Shown: piece by piece, positions 11,701-24,400 of the stretch
Layout: the number at the start of each line of letters is the position of its first letter
Position numbering within the stretch: position 1 is the first letter of the stretch
NCBI GenBank assembly: GCA_935421135.1
Contig: OW285191.1
Span: forward strand, 15,438,700 to 15,502,699
From: Bugulina stolonifera
Lineage: Eukaryota > Bryozoa > Gymnolaemata > Cheilostomatida > Bugulidae
Direction of reading: 5' to 3'
DNA: 64,000 bases
Made by a program: the position numbers and the translations under genes
Notes under the pieces: model-generated
Told to the model about the DNA's origin: nothing
What the model saw: only the letters and a program-made list of their open reading frames with translations
The model's database searches: none

Positions 11701-14356
11701 GAACGTCTGAGCTACACGATGTGAGGTGTGTGACATTTTGACCTCATTCTCTGTGTGTGTCTGTCTGTGTGTCTGTCTGTGTGTCTGTCTGTGTGTCTGT
11801 CTGTGTGTCTGTCTGTGTGTCTGTCTGTGTGTCTGTCTGTGTGCCTGTCTACGTGTGTTTGCCTGGCATTGGATATATGGAGGAAAGGAAATAATGTGTC
11901 ACCAGCGGACAATTAGATTTTTATACAGATAGGCTGCAATTGCATAGAATGTACATATACATTGCTTCAGTGTAGTTAAGGAACTACTCAAATATTCATA
12001 CAGTGTAAGTCGTACATGTAGTATATAAAAAACTCACCGGGCTTATACTCCTCTGCGTGACCAGCCCCTTGCAGCTCGCACTACCAGGTGCCAGTGCTGG
12101 CCAACTCCCTGTGAGAAGGCCCAGATGACATGGCCATTTTTTGGCAGGGGTTGATGAGTTGCCTTGAAGCCATGCTACTTGCTTGAGCCTAAGGCCTTCT
12201 ATGAGGCACAGGAGCAATTGTGGCTGGATGCCCTTCCTAACACCACCTTGACCGGGATTCGAACTTGGGACCTTCAGCATGAAGGTTCAGCATTCTAACC
12301 ACTAAGCTACGGCTGTAGTATATACTATACTATATTCTATTTAATATATTATGAAGCACAATAATATTATATTTTTTTATTAAAATTATAATCAAGCCGC
12401 CTCCATGTACATGGATGATATAATATATACATGTACCTGCGCATGTACACTAGCCTGTGTTCTCAGGTGGATGGAGAGAATTGCAAAGGAGAAAGGGTAC
12501 GAGGTCGCCTTTACTAATATATCAGATGATTATATGGTGCTGAGTATTGCTGGACCCAAGTCTAGAGATGTCATGGCTAAGCTAACTGACGTAGATGTCT
12601 CTGCAGTCTCCTGGCCATTCATGGTTCAGCAGAGTATAGAGCTGGGTGGGGTGCCTGCTCAAGCCTTTCGTCTTTCTTACACTGGTAGGTTGTCACTTAG
12701 GCTATTTACAAATTTATTTATTGCTCTACTTTATACATTGTCAGCATCTAAACGAGGCTTCGCACGCGTGAATAAAACAAGAGCTGGTGATGAGAGCTGT
12801 TATTTCAAATAGCGGTATTATATGAGTCATGTTCTCCCACATATTGGGGCATAACATACATTTGATGTATTACAATGTGACAATGCATATGGAATATCTT
12901 TCTTTTTCTGGCAGGTGAGCTTGGGTGGGAACTGTTTGTGAGACCTGATAACATGGTTGCGCTGTACAACGCTATTCTTGATGCTGGTAAAGAATTCGGC
13001 CTCGTCAAGTTTGGAAAGTTTGCTCTTGACTCTCTGAGGCATGAGAAAGGAATGAGGGGCTGGGGAATGGAGGTACACAGTCTATAAAATTTTCCAACAG
13101 AAATTGAGTTTTTCAGATATTTTTTAAGGGAGTAGAACTCCATGATGAATAATTTACAAGTTTAGTTACGTGTACATGTAGGTCCTCAAGTGTTTTATCG
13201 TTTCTCTTTCTCTCTTAGATGACAAAGGACACAAATGCCCTTGAAGCAGGTCTGGGAATGTTCCTAAAACCCAATAAGGCAAGTATTGTACTGGTGATAA
13301 CTGTGTGACATGCAGCATGCACTTGTCGAAAGACAATTTACCAGAATGTCACTATTTGGGAGTTGTCTGTACTTGAATTTTTGCATTGTTCATTGGTGGG
13401 AGAGGTAGGACACCGTACACTGTACAGTGTAATGAATATTCCATAAGTTAGCCTAAGTGGTCAGTACCAGTTAATTGAACCGCTGTTAAGCTGCTTGGTT
13501 TTAAGGCTAAGCACTCATTCATTGGTATTATTTTGTCCCTCTGTTACTTGACGACAGGCAACGACAAATGCAATAGGCAATAGCTTCCACTATATACAAT
13601 GTACTAAGTATATCATAGCTTTGAAGAATTGTTGTATCTGGCAACTGTTCAAGTGTATTGTTGGTTTTGTTTTGTTTTATATTTTAAACTAATTAATATT
13701 ACTGCAGCCAGCTGACTTTGTTGGCAAGGAAGCTCTGCACCAAACTAAGAAGGCAGGACTTAAAAAGAAGCTGGTATTCCTAACTGTTAATACAGAAGGG
13801 GTGGATCCAGATGGTGATGAAACTGTTTGGTATAATGGAAAGGTAAGCCAACTCTCTAGCAGGTGAAAATATGAAATGAAAAGTAAAAAGACTTGCTACA
13901 CAAGTTTTGTGAAAAAGTTTTGTTGAAGCGAAGATGATGATCACTTCTTTGGCGCTATGCAGTATTTCTCTTGAGCCATTCTTTAGTCTATAAAGTTACA
14001 CTATTATAGACTTTCAATTTCATTCTAGTCTCTAATATACCGTCTTCACCTCCAGCTTTTACTTGACAGTTTCAAGAATTCGAAATCTACAACATAATTA
14101 ATTATATTACAATCATACTTATGTTTACCTGTTTGTTGTTTCATTGTAATATTCATTGACGTATTTGTACATACAGATTGTTGGTAACACTACTTCTGGA
14201 AGCTATGGGTGGCAGGTTGGATCCAGCATTTGCATGGCTTACCTACCAACTGAATTAGTAGAGAATGGTAATGTAGTCCAAGTAGAACTTCTCTCACACA
14301 AATGTGATGCCGTAGTCCATAAACAACCTCTTGTTAAACATGAGACACGCAGGTAA
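5777..14356 (+). CDS. DMGDH: Dimethylglycine dehydrogenase, mitochondrial (17 exons, 854 codons)
   Basis: Oxidative demethylation of dimethylglycine to sarcosine in the mitochondrial matrix, using covalent FAD, with transfer of the C1 unit to tetrahydrofolate. Exons: 5777-5892, 6228-6381, 6869-6967, 7276-7440, 7870-8074, 8501-8641, 8883-8990, 9231-9429, 9882-10004, 10503-10657, 10828-11045, 11595-11725, 12467-12684, 12915-13072, 13219-13278, 13708-13842, 14177-14356; all phases agree. Order: Arg-rich presequence ([17 protein letters not shown]), FAD motif [10 protein letters not shown] at about residue 50, flavin-attaching His in STWHA at about 89, oxidase domain ([30 protein letters not shown]), then the GcvT-like folate domain to the end ([18 protein letters not shown]). 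Human DMGDH is 866 residues. Segment matches favour DMGDH over sarcosine dehydrogenase. Oddities: exon 15 uses a GC donor (13279); exon 2 could begin at 6198, adding ten codons; a donor-like CAG/GTAAAC overlaps the stop. Confidence 0.95.
6512..6574. repeat. Imperfect hairpin in DMGDH intron 2
   Basis: Left arm GAGTGTTGTCCCCT and right arm AGGGGAAGCAACTC form an imperfect inverted repeat. It is a diverged member of the dispersed AGTTGTCCTC hairpin set seen elsewhere in the window. Confidence 0.4.
11432..11481. repeat. Short hairpin of the dispersed AGAAGTTGTCCTC type in a DMGDH intron
   Basis: Left arm AGAAGTTGTCCTC and right arm AGAGGACAACTTC are complementary around a short AT-rich loop. 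It lies between DMGDH exons 11 and 12, so it is a transcribed intronic hairpin. Confidence 0.6.
11751..11858 (+). repeat. TGTC/TGTG microsatellite in DMGDH intron 12
   Basis: Tandem 12-base units CTGTCTGTGTGT directly downstream of the exon 12 donor (GTGTGT at 11726). Reverse-strand frames read THRDRHTD repeats and are spurious. Confidence 0.9.
12028..12313 (-). mobile_element. tRNA-derived SINE inside DMGDH intron 12
   Basis: On the minus strand it begins GCCGTAGCTTAGTGGTTAGA (A box) and has AAGTTCGAATCCCGG (B box) about 45 bases later, a tRNA-like head. It is followed by GGTGTTAGGAAGGGCATCC, a body segment that I recall from invertebrate SINE/LINE tails, a GC-richer body of about 200 bases, and a T-rich tail (GTGAGTTTTTTATATAC). 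The head is far better preserved than the tRNA-like relic at 455-540. It lies antisense to DMGDH. Clear target site duplications were not identified. Confidence 0.8.
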
Positions 14357-17300
14357 ACTGTTGATACTACTAATAGCTAGTGTAGATTTATCTGCAAAGA
14401 TCTTTATTTTACAAAACACTCTTACTGTTTGTTATATTTACATGTATTTATATTGGTGATTGGTGCATGTATAGTCATGTATAGTAGAGTAGAGCACAGT
14501 CATGTAGTATCAAGACGTACCTATAATTACAATGTATTAAACACTAAACAGGCGTACATGTGTGTAGGCTATTATGCAATCATGGTAATAAACTTTGAAA
14601 ATTTGTTTGTAACTCAAAACAGAACTTTTACATAAAACGTTGTGTTTGTATACTCTCAGATTGCTACCACTGTCAACCCCTGGTAGTGGTAGGGCGATAC
14701 AATATTATTTTATTTTCGTTTTGTTATTCATTATATCATTGTACAACTAGTATTCTCTATATTTCAAGGCCTTGACTCTGGCAGCTAGTATAATATTATA
14801 ATAATCATTACCATCATTTCTTTTTATGCCCAACAGCATTTGATGTTATGGTCAGGAGCAAAAATACTGGATGTGTGATTAGATCGTATCATTTTATACA
14901 ATACATATAATAAGTTTATAATACTATGTTTGTATGATGTACGAATTATATATATACATTATTATGCAGTTCTTGTTCCTTACTGAAGGGTAATTTAAAA
15001 AGGCAATTCTCTTTCCAGCATCTCACAAGACAAAAGAATTATATAAAACAACATCTCAGTGCTCTAGTATTGTGGAGAGTATGATGAACTTGTGTACGTG
15101 TGCCCAGTACTGACAGTCATATTGTAGGCCCTAACTCTTCAAAATGCATAGCAATCAATCTATAAAATATAATTTTTCATCTATAAATTGTGCATAGATA
15201 GAGAGGTGATAGGGAGAGAGAAAGTTACTGAAAGGTGAAGATAGAGTACACATAATTTGCTTATATATTTTCAGCCTAAGACTGTGCTTCCTTATTCTAG
15301 AATGCTCCATTTTAGCAAGCAGAGATCAATCACATAAGGTAGAGAACTCCATTTCACCAGTGCCATGACCAGGCACATGCTTACCAAAATTATTTCTCTC
15401 GCTGAGTTCTCACAAACCACTTTCCACCAGCTGCTTGGCTTATTCTCAAGGCAAATCTTCACCATATTATGTTTAGGAAGAAAAATAAACCATGATTGTA
15501 GTAGTTATCCCCCCTAGGCACATGTGGGTTGTATGAATGCAAGCATATAGACTAGGTGGGGCTGCAATATTTTTATGTAGCTGGAACCATGTTATAGAGT
15601 CATTTCTACTTTCTTATATATAAATTAATATATATATGAAATAGTTGAAATACAGGCTAGAAGATTTCTATAGCCTGTAAGATTAGTATCAGCCAATTTT
15701 AGGGAACTAAGTCTAATTACATGTAAGTACATGTATGTAGTAGTATGGGTCTTTCACTTCCTCATTGGACTTTATCAAATACTCACCTTATTTGTTCAAT
15801 GAATCACACCCATGGGTTAGGGAAGTTAGCAATTTTCATTAGTAGCTTAAGTTGCACAGTAGGGAGGTAAGGACGAGTATTATATTATAATATAAACTTG
15901 TTACAGAATAATAATTATAATATCAACATTATTTTTATAATATTATGTAATACCAGAATTAAATTTTTAGTAAATAAATTAGCCTTTTGATAATGTTTCA
16001 TTAGCTGTAAAAATGTTCGTACAACTTCTTGTCTTTGACTTCAAAAGCTTGCTTTGTAGTAACTGTAATGGTGTCTAGTTGCATGATATTGTTCCATGAG
16101 GAAGATAACGAGTGTTATAATCCTTGTGAATCCATTTTAGTTAATATTGTTATGGAAAGAGCCCAGCTCGCAACTTCCTGTATGAACTGACTGGGTCATG
16201 AACTTGTGCTAGATTCCTGGCGATTTCTAGCTGAATGCCTGATGTCACATAACAAAGCAAACTAATGTTTGGTAGAATCTCACTGTTTTATCTCTTTATT
16301 ACTATTGGTTTCATGCTATAAACTGGAATGAAATACATAGCAATCATCAGATAAAAGAGACATAATACTACTAATGGACAAGGACATGGTTAAGGTGTTT
16401 TATATGTAGCGATTGTTTTGCTGAATGCTATATACATGTAGCTAAAAATATTAGGACTAATCTTGGTGTATTAAGTAATTCCATAGTTGAGCATGTGTTT
16501 TCTAGAGTGTCTGCTTGAGTTCGTTTCGTTTGTTTAGTGTGGCCATGCGTTTGTTTAGTGTGGCCATGCGGTAAAATAAAATATTTCTCAGTCAGCAAAC
16601 TATACAATTTGTACATGAAGTATACATTGTATAATGGAAGTTGTAACGACTTGTTTTATATAACTGTGGAAATGGCAATTAAACTCCAGGTGTCTTTTTA
16701 TAAGTGATGTTATAAATGGCCAATGTAATAGTCAAGAACCAATACGGAGGTCGGAGGTTGTTTAGTACTTCTGCGTGTTCATTGCTATCTCTATTTTGAT
16801 TGGTAGGAATATTGTAATAAGCTTGCGATATTTGGAACCAGGAACATCTCCCCAATTCTCTTGACTGGATTAGGAATGGTTATTGTATTACTTCGTAATC
16901 CGTAAGATAGCTGGGAATTCTGGTGATTCTGTTATCCACTTGGACGTAAAGGTGGCAATGCTGTTAGAGCTGCATAATTATGTTAGTGTGTTGCAGAATT
17001 GAAGTAATAGTGAGCCACTTTTGCCAACTATTACAATATTATATCCAAATTTTATAGGCCTACATGTTCAATGGGGGCATGACATTCAGTCAGATACAAA
17101 ACAGACATCGATTTATAGTTTAGACCTTCAAGCACAAGCCTGCGAAAGCAATAGTGTGACTTTTGTTAGAATATAAAGAAAAATGTTAATCTCTACCCAA
17201 GTCAGCACCACAAGTTGGGAATTCTGAAATTCTCGGTAGAAAAGCTGAACGAATTGCTGTCCAATCACATCCACCATATTATATTATAATATCAAACTTG

Positions 17301-17698
17301 TTCTTATGCTAATTTTATAAATTTTGACTAAGGTCTACATATTAAACAGAAAATCCGTTATTGACTTTCTGTTTCTTACAATAACTAATCTTATACTACA
17401 TTTTACTCAGTTCTGAATTTTTATAATGCAATGTGGTTAATTTTATTGTGTACATGATAATATAATGTTGAATACAACATGGTGTGCATTATTTTGTATT
17501 ATTTGATTCAAATGTTGTGGATCTTAATTCAAGTATTTCCATATTCAACACATTTTACACATTCTCCATGCTGTTTGTTACATTCTACTGTAGATGCCTA
17601 TTGCATACCATTCTACACTTTCAGTGTCTCGTTTTAGTTTCCAGGTAGATTTGAAGTCGGAATGACAATTTGTATTTATTGAAGAACACAGCAATACC

Positions 17699-17772
17699 AG
17701 ACCTGCCTACCACCTGCCTACCAACCTGCCTACAGACCTGCCTACCAACCTGCCTACAGACCTGCCTACCAG
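17699..17772 (+). repeat. CCTGCCTACC short tandem repeat
   Basis: Seven or so copies of ACCTGCCTACC/ACAG variants in a row. Open frames across it (RQVGRQVC on the minus strand) are artefacts of the repeat. Confidence 0.85.
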
Positions 17773-18354
17773 TATTCACAACAATCACCAATATATAGAC
17801 TTGCACACCAGTAGAAAACTGTAAGTTATTGTAACCAAGTTATATATTTGCATGCCGCTTAAATATAATTATATTATATACAAGTACTGCACATGTAGAA
17901 TAACATGTGTGGGTGTGCAGTGTACAGTGTATTTTGAGTTGTCCATATACTATTTAGTATAGTAGCATGAAAGTCTACATCTATCTGAACACAATAATAT
18001 AATATAATACATTATAATGCTGATATCAGCATGACTAACACAATCACTATATTGTGATAACGCCATAGTTGAGAACAGCAATGTTAAAAAATAATAGAAC
18101 TATCTGTAACTATGATGTTATATTTTGCAGCCATACTACATGGTGCTATTCACTTGTTACTGTTTAGCCTATTACATGTTATATAATACAATCTGTGTGG
18201 AACAGTCTTATAGTAAGTATGAGTCACCATTGTGACTAACACAATGTTAGTAACCCATTACGATGATTGGTTTTACATTCAAAGGTATAGATTACGACTT
18301 TGAGCTTCCTCTTTACTTGTTCAATTAATGTATATCACCGCCCTCTTCTCTCCT

Positions 18355-18430
18355 GTACAATGGTGTACAATGGTGTACAAGCAGCGGTGTACAATGGTGT
18401 ACAAGCAGCAGTGTACAAGCAGCAGTGTAC
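18355..18430 (+). repeat. TGTACAATGG / TGTACAAGCAGC tandem repeat
   Basis: Alternating copies of GTGTACAATG and GTGTACAAGCAGC. It ends about 60 bases upstream of the first coding exon of the 18.5-25.4 kb gene, so it may lie in its promoter or 5' untranslated region. Confidence 0.75.
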
Positions 18431-18492
18431 ATAATGATACTTATGCTACTATTTTAATAATGTATTATCTTAACTGATTTGTAGGGAGAGAT

Positions 18493-21400
18493 ATGGCTGA
18501 AAGCATAATTGGGGTGCAGAGTGAGTATTTCAACACAATGTAAATCCTCTCTTAAATTCAATAATGAAATGGTTGATAAAGGACAGAGTATTCAATGCAC
18601 TGATAAAATACATGTGAACAGGAAAAGCCTGTGTATAGTTAAAAATGAAATGATATTCACGTTGAAGTTTGATGTTTGATAAAGTTTGACAACAACTTTA
18701 CATTTAGCCATATTTTGCATCACAACTCTGGTGACAAGGTCACAATTAACACTATTATGGCCTCGAATAGATATGACATGGAGATGACACAGGGCTACTT
18801 TTAGCAGCGATAGAATAACTACTAGTCTTACACTGTACATATGCATGTGGAGTAGTATGTGAGTGAACATTGATTCATTCAGCACAGTCACCTTGTCAGG
18901 TCAGCGCTGCTCTCTCCAAGGAGGTTGTCTCCCCTCCATCTTAATTGATGAGTTTCTTTAGGTATGTTGCTCTATACATGTACATGTATATTACTGCTAC
19001 TATTATATTTTAAAGAAAAGCACACAACAGAGCTATCTACTAGAGATTGCAGCATACATGTACATGTACATGTACATGTATGTGTTTATTTCCGTCATGG
19101 TGTTAAAGTGGAAACAGACTAGCGAATTTCAAGCTGTTATTCGCCACGAAATGAGCGTCACAAAATCGAGTGAAAACACCTTGTTTGCCCAATATCAAGC
19201 AGTTTTAATATATTTTTATGCTTCGCCCTTGACAACCCTGGCTTTTGATTGGCCAGCAAAGCTTCTACCGGTTCCATTCGGCACGTTTGCCTGTAAACGA
19301 AAATCCCAAATTAAGTTGCTATTAAATGTTATGTGCACATAGGAAACATAAATGTATATAAAAATCATTGCCTGCCTTGTCACACATACTCAGATTAGAA
19401 ATTGCGTCTGTGGAGGAAATATCGCTAGCGTGTGTTGTCCAGTGGGAAAGAAGTCGTCAGGCTGGCAAAACATGGTGGAAATGTGGTGAAAATATTCGCT
19501 AGGGCCTTTAGGCTACAATCAAGGTCAATATTGTTATAAAAAAGCTTTTATGCTATTTTAATTACAGGCTTTGGAGATGAACCAGTAGGACAAAGAGTGG
19601 CTGGAAACAGCAGCAGCATTCCACACTCTCCAACAGAAAGTGGTGACAGGTAAGTGTTTATCTCCACATGATGTATTTATCACATGCATAACTGATATAA
19701 ATGAGTAGCATGTAGAGGAGCTAAATAGTCTGTTCATTGAAAGACCAATTTACCTGTAGAACAGTATTGTCAGTGATAAACAATATTTTACTCATGCATC
19801 ACAGTAAGCAACACAGTTCATCATCTATTCCTTGGTATTTTAATTGACTTGTGCACTTTTTGGTTTGAACAGCATAACTATCATAATATTACTATATTAT
19901 TATTTATGATTGTTGAACATGATTTATTCCAAAATTGTTCCCAAGTCAATGGTAAAATAATAAAATATTTGGTTGATAGGGCAGTGCTAGTCATAGGAAA
20001 GAGACGATAACTCTTTACATCACAATATCAAGGAAATACTTCACTTTCCTTCAACATTTATATATCATAATGGAAACTCCAAAAAAGAATCCAGGCAGCT
20101 ATTTCGTAAATATGGAAAACCCACACCATCATGTATCTTTCTTTTGGGGATTTTAAAGTACCCCTTATTCACATGGTGGGATTGCCGTGCTCTGCTGTAA
20201 GCATACTAATTAATGTAATGTTGAACTTCCTGGTTATGGTCCTTTCACATTGACGTTTATGCTATCTACTAGCGGCCAACGCTAACCACAAACTATGTTA
20301 TATAGTGATATGCTCCAGTGAGCGGTAGAGGTCAACGAGTTCAACAAGCTGAACTTTAAACCGCTGCTAACTAACACCTAACTAACACCTAACTAACACC
20401 TAACTAACACGTGCCAGCTATAGTATAGTAATAGTAGTTAGTATAAACGACAATGTGAAAAGACCATATTATGCAGTGAGTTATAGTACAAGCAGACATG
20501 CCCTCCACAGCTATAGTTACACATTACATACAGATATGTAATACATGTACTTGTATATACATGTAATTATATTATATAATAAGTAACTGGAACTTTGCCA
20601 GTATAGAGAGTCTGTCCACTACATCATAGAGTGTCTACAGTATAAATGTCATAATGTTTGTGCAAAAATCAAATAATAAGGATTTTTGTTTGTTGTAGCA
20701 AGGTCACTCTTTATCCTTGCTTTGAAATTTTTTATTCCTTATACATACAGTGTAATGTGTATTAATATTCTAATTGAATTACTTCTATGTCAAAACTGGG
20801 TATATACATGTTATATACGTACCCAGTTTTGCAGATAGGGTCAACAAGCCAAATATATTATACAAAATAATTATGGCCGAGTACAGAAACAAGCATTAAA
20901 ATAAAGTTCTGAAGCCCCAGAACAATCTAGTACTGTTTATCACATACTGTAACTATATGGTGGTCAACTTCGTTTCAATGGGCAACCTTAGCACTGTTGG
21001 TTATACTTTACATATCACGACTAGTTAATAATATGTACTCGCATATGTCATGTTATAGTCACATCATTAGCATGATTTTAGAAATTGAGACAGACTAAGA
21101 AATGCTGGTATTTAAATCAATGTCTTCACACACAATATTGTAACGTTTTAGGGTTTATTTACATGCGGGTGCCGAGGGCACGAGCCTGGGAAGGGCTTGG
21201 AAGTTGGTAGAGGACAACCAACTGACCTTCCACACATTACATGAAAGAGTGAACAGTTATTAGGTGCTCTTGTTATTATATATCTGGACGTAGGCCGATG
21301 CTGAGACTCATTAAAGAGTCCAGGGTCGGCGTAGGTCTGTAGACTTTATACTCCAAAGGAGTGTAGTGAAAGATCTGATATTCTAAGAACTTAACCCCGA

Positions 21401-24400
21401 CGCTAGATTCATATAGAATCCAGGATCGACCTAAGTCATAGAAGTGATGTAGAGATATGCTTAAACGAGGACGGGGATGAACTCGAGCCGTATGGATCTA
21501 TGGATCCGCCGGTGGAGTTACCCACCTACAAGAGTAGGCCTCTAGGTTTGAGTTAGGAGATGTTGCTTTATTAGAGTGCCATCAACAACTGATTTCATAC
21601 AGAAAATGTGCTACCTTATATACTAAATATACTTCCAGTGAAAAGAGGCCGATAAGGTATCGGAACTGATGTAACAACATGGATGGTTCCGCCCTACGTC
21701 GGCCACAAAAAGGGTCGGCCTTGGCACAAAAGGTGCTTACAATGGTCCGAAATGGAAAGTATATAAATATGAACCTATTCCAAGATATCGGCCTTAAAAA
21801 GTGTATGGTAAAAGACTCAGTTTAGTACAATCAGATAAGAGAAGATAATTGCTTATAATATGTGGGAAAAACCAAATGTAATTGCAATAATCTGATTGGT
21901 GGATAACAATAATAAAGCACAGATAAGTGGTTGATTATATATATTATAGTGTAATCATGCATGTATAATAATTATACAAGGTAAGACAATGATACATGAA
22001 TGGATAATATAGATAGTGTCAATATACATGTATGTATATGAATAATCATGTAAACAATGTCAATGCATATAAGGACAAGAACACAGTCTATGTCTAGGCA
22101 GGCTGTTTCACCACAATATTGTCCTCTACTTTGTTTACAATAAAACAGCCATTTATTTCCATAGCGCCCAAGGACGAGGACGTTCAAGTTCAATTTTTAG
22201 TTTCAAATACGTATTCATGTGGGTAATTCCCTTTCTTCACCATTTGGTTAATATCTACTGCTACCCTCAATTCGATAAGTAAGGCCATGGTTATGTCAAA
22301 ACAGAGGAATGACAACTCTTACAATGGAAATTGCTAATCAGTAATAGTTGAGAGCTGTTTGATTTAGCTTTTATAACTGGTTGTTACATACTCACTAATT
22401 GACCTGCATTACTGTATTATTACCTAACTAGTCTTGCACCATTGTTTAAATTATAGTCCAGGGGTAGAAAGGAGACAAAGGGATATGAGGTATGAAGAAA
22501 GCAGAACTCAAAACAGGTCAGTGTTCCGTTTATTCCATTCCGTTTTATATTGTCTTCATGAGAAACCTCCGTATAGGTTTGGTCTAATATTGCTACCTAT
22601 GAGTAGTAGGAAATAAAATTGTTGGGATAATATTATAAAGTGAGATTTGACATAACATTGTATTTGTTTCTGCTTTAGACAAGTACATGTATATCAGCTA
22701 TTCTCTATTTTTAAATTGGGAAAGAGAGAAAATGATTTTGATGATAAAAAACATTATAATAATAGTTAATGTAACATAGTACATACATGTAATATCATAA
22801 TATAATAATTATTATATTATATTGACGGATAAAACTCTTCTGATTGTTTTTTGCAGACGTGCATGTATGTATGTGGAACGCCGTGACAGGTAAGGATTCT
22901 TTTAATTATCATCTGGATTACCTACATGCATACACTTTCTAGGCTTGTTTCTAGAGGTTTTCTTGTCTTGAAAGCCATCTGGAGTTGAAAAACAATATAT
23001 TTTATTTATAGTAAATTATAATACAATTCCTTGCTAGTCAGTAATAAATCTATAAAATATAATGTTGTTATTTAAATTACATAGTCATGCTACCTACCTA
23101 ATAGTAGTGCAGCTCACTATCGCCGTGCTGCTAGTCCACCACTGCCAACAGAACTAATAACTGCATTCCAATCAGCTGAGAACACGAATCCGACGTCTGT
23201 CTCCAATTTGATCAACAACATACCTGTAGGACTCTGCCAGCCATGTTACATGTGTTTTATGTTCCCCAGGACAGGCTCATTCTCCCTTTGCCCAGAATGT
23301 AGACAGAAGATTTGCTCTAGTTGTTCCTTCTCAATAGCCAAACTGAGAAGAAGCAGTTCTTTAAGTAGTCTATGGTAAGTAAGATAACCCTGTGACATCA
23401 TGTCGTCATAGAATTATGGTAATACGTCCTTTACTGACAATAGTCACCAATTAAACTACTTCCATAGTTTTCATACAGTATGTCTACCTTTGTGTTAGAT
23501 GGTTGCTTGTAGAATGTGAATGTAGGTTTAGCCATATTGTAAGATCTTACACCTTAACATGTCTTTGTCATAATCGAGCTGCATGTGAATACACACACAA
23601 TATTTTATTGACATAACTCTCAATTTCACAGTGAACAATGCACTATTTTGCTAGTAACGATGCCTAGAAAATCCCATAAAATCTTTTGAAAGCTACAATA
23701 CGCTTCCATGTACAGTTGGCATCATCTTTTGTCTCCTCGACTAGCACCACCTCACTGTACCCTACGCTTTAATTTCAGTAGTGGGAGCACAAGGGATGAC
23801 TCTGGAATCTCCTCTGGAACATTCTCCAGGATCTACCAGCATAGGTAAGTGATCTTATAGCCTCAACTTGAATGGGTTCCAAAGTTGTAGATTTAGACAA
23901 GTTTTTGCAAGAATTCAGCAAGATTGGCCTGCTTTTTTCTAGTCCTTGCATATCTATCTACATCTACCTGATAGAAATGATGAGGAAAACGTTCACAAGT
24001 TTTATCATTATTTACATGTAGGATTAGATTCTATGATCATTGTATTGTGACATTTCACTATGTTTTTTAATAATTCGTAGACAAAACTTAACAGAAGATA
24101 ATGAAATAGGGCAAAATATTGTTACAACTGTGAGCTCTACCTGATGTATTTCTGAATGTAGAAATAATGTCAGTTTAGTCATGTATTATTAGAATTTACT
24201 ACTGTACCTCATAATATACAATAAGTTGTATTTACATGAGGCAACGTTATTTGTTACAGAACTGGTACTAATGAAGGAGTTAGCTCAATGGAGTTTAAAG
24301 GTACGCTGTTATGTCATGTATTGTACTATCGAGAAAGATAATCATCTACATGTACACAATCACTAGTTTTCTATTGGTTGAATAGACTGTCCACTCAACC

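Larger units (their letters stand above)
14357..18492. other. Intergenic stretch, no gene seen
   Basis: Contains a possible DMGDH polyadenylation signal (AATAAA near 14587) and otherwise AT-rich DNA. Small local repeats are a direct duplication of GTTTAGTGTGGCCATGCG near 16532-16570, a CCTGCCTAC array at 17699-17772, and TGTACAATGG/TGTACAAGCAGC repeats at 18355-18430. No splice-consistent exon was found. Confidence 0.45.

Noticed and set aside
11712..11932. THRDRHTD and VCLCVCLC frames
   Set aside because: Translation of the TGTC/TGTG microsatellite in a DMGDH intron.
6869..14356. Assignment as sarcosine dehydrogenase rather than DMGDH
   Set aside because: Segments such as [31 protein letters not shown] and [15 protein letters not shown] follow the DMGDH pattern; the sarcosine dehydrogenase versions of these segments differ clearly.
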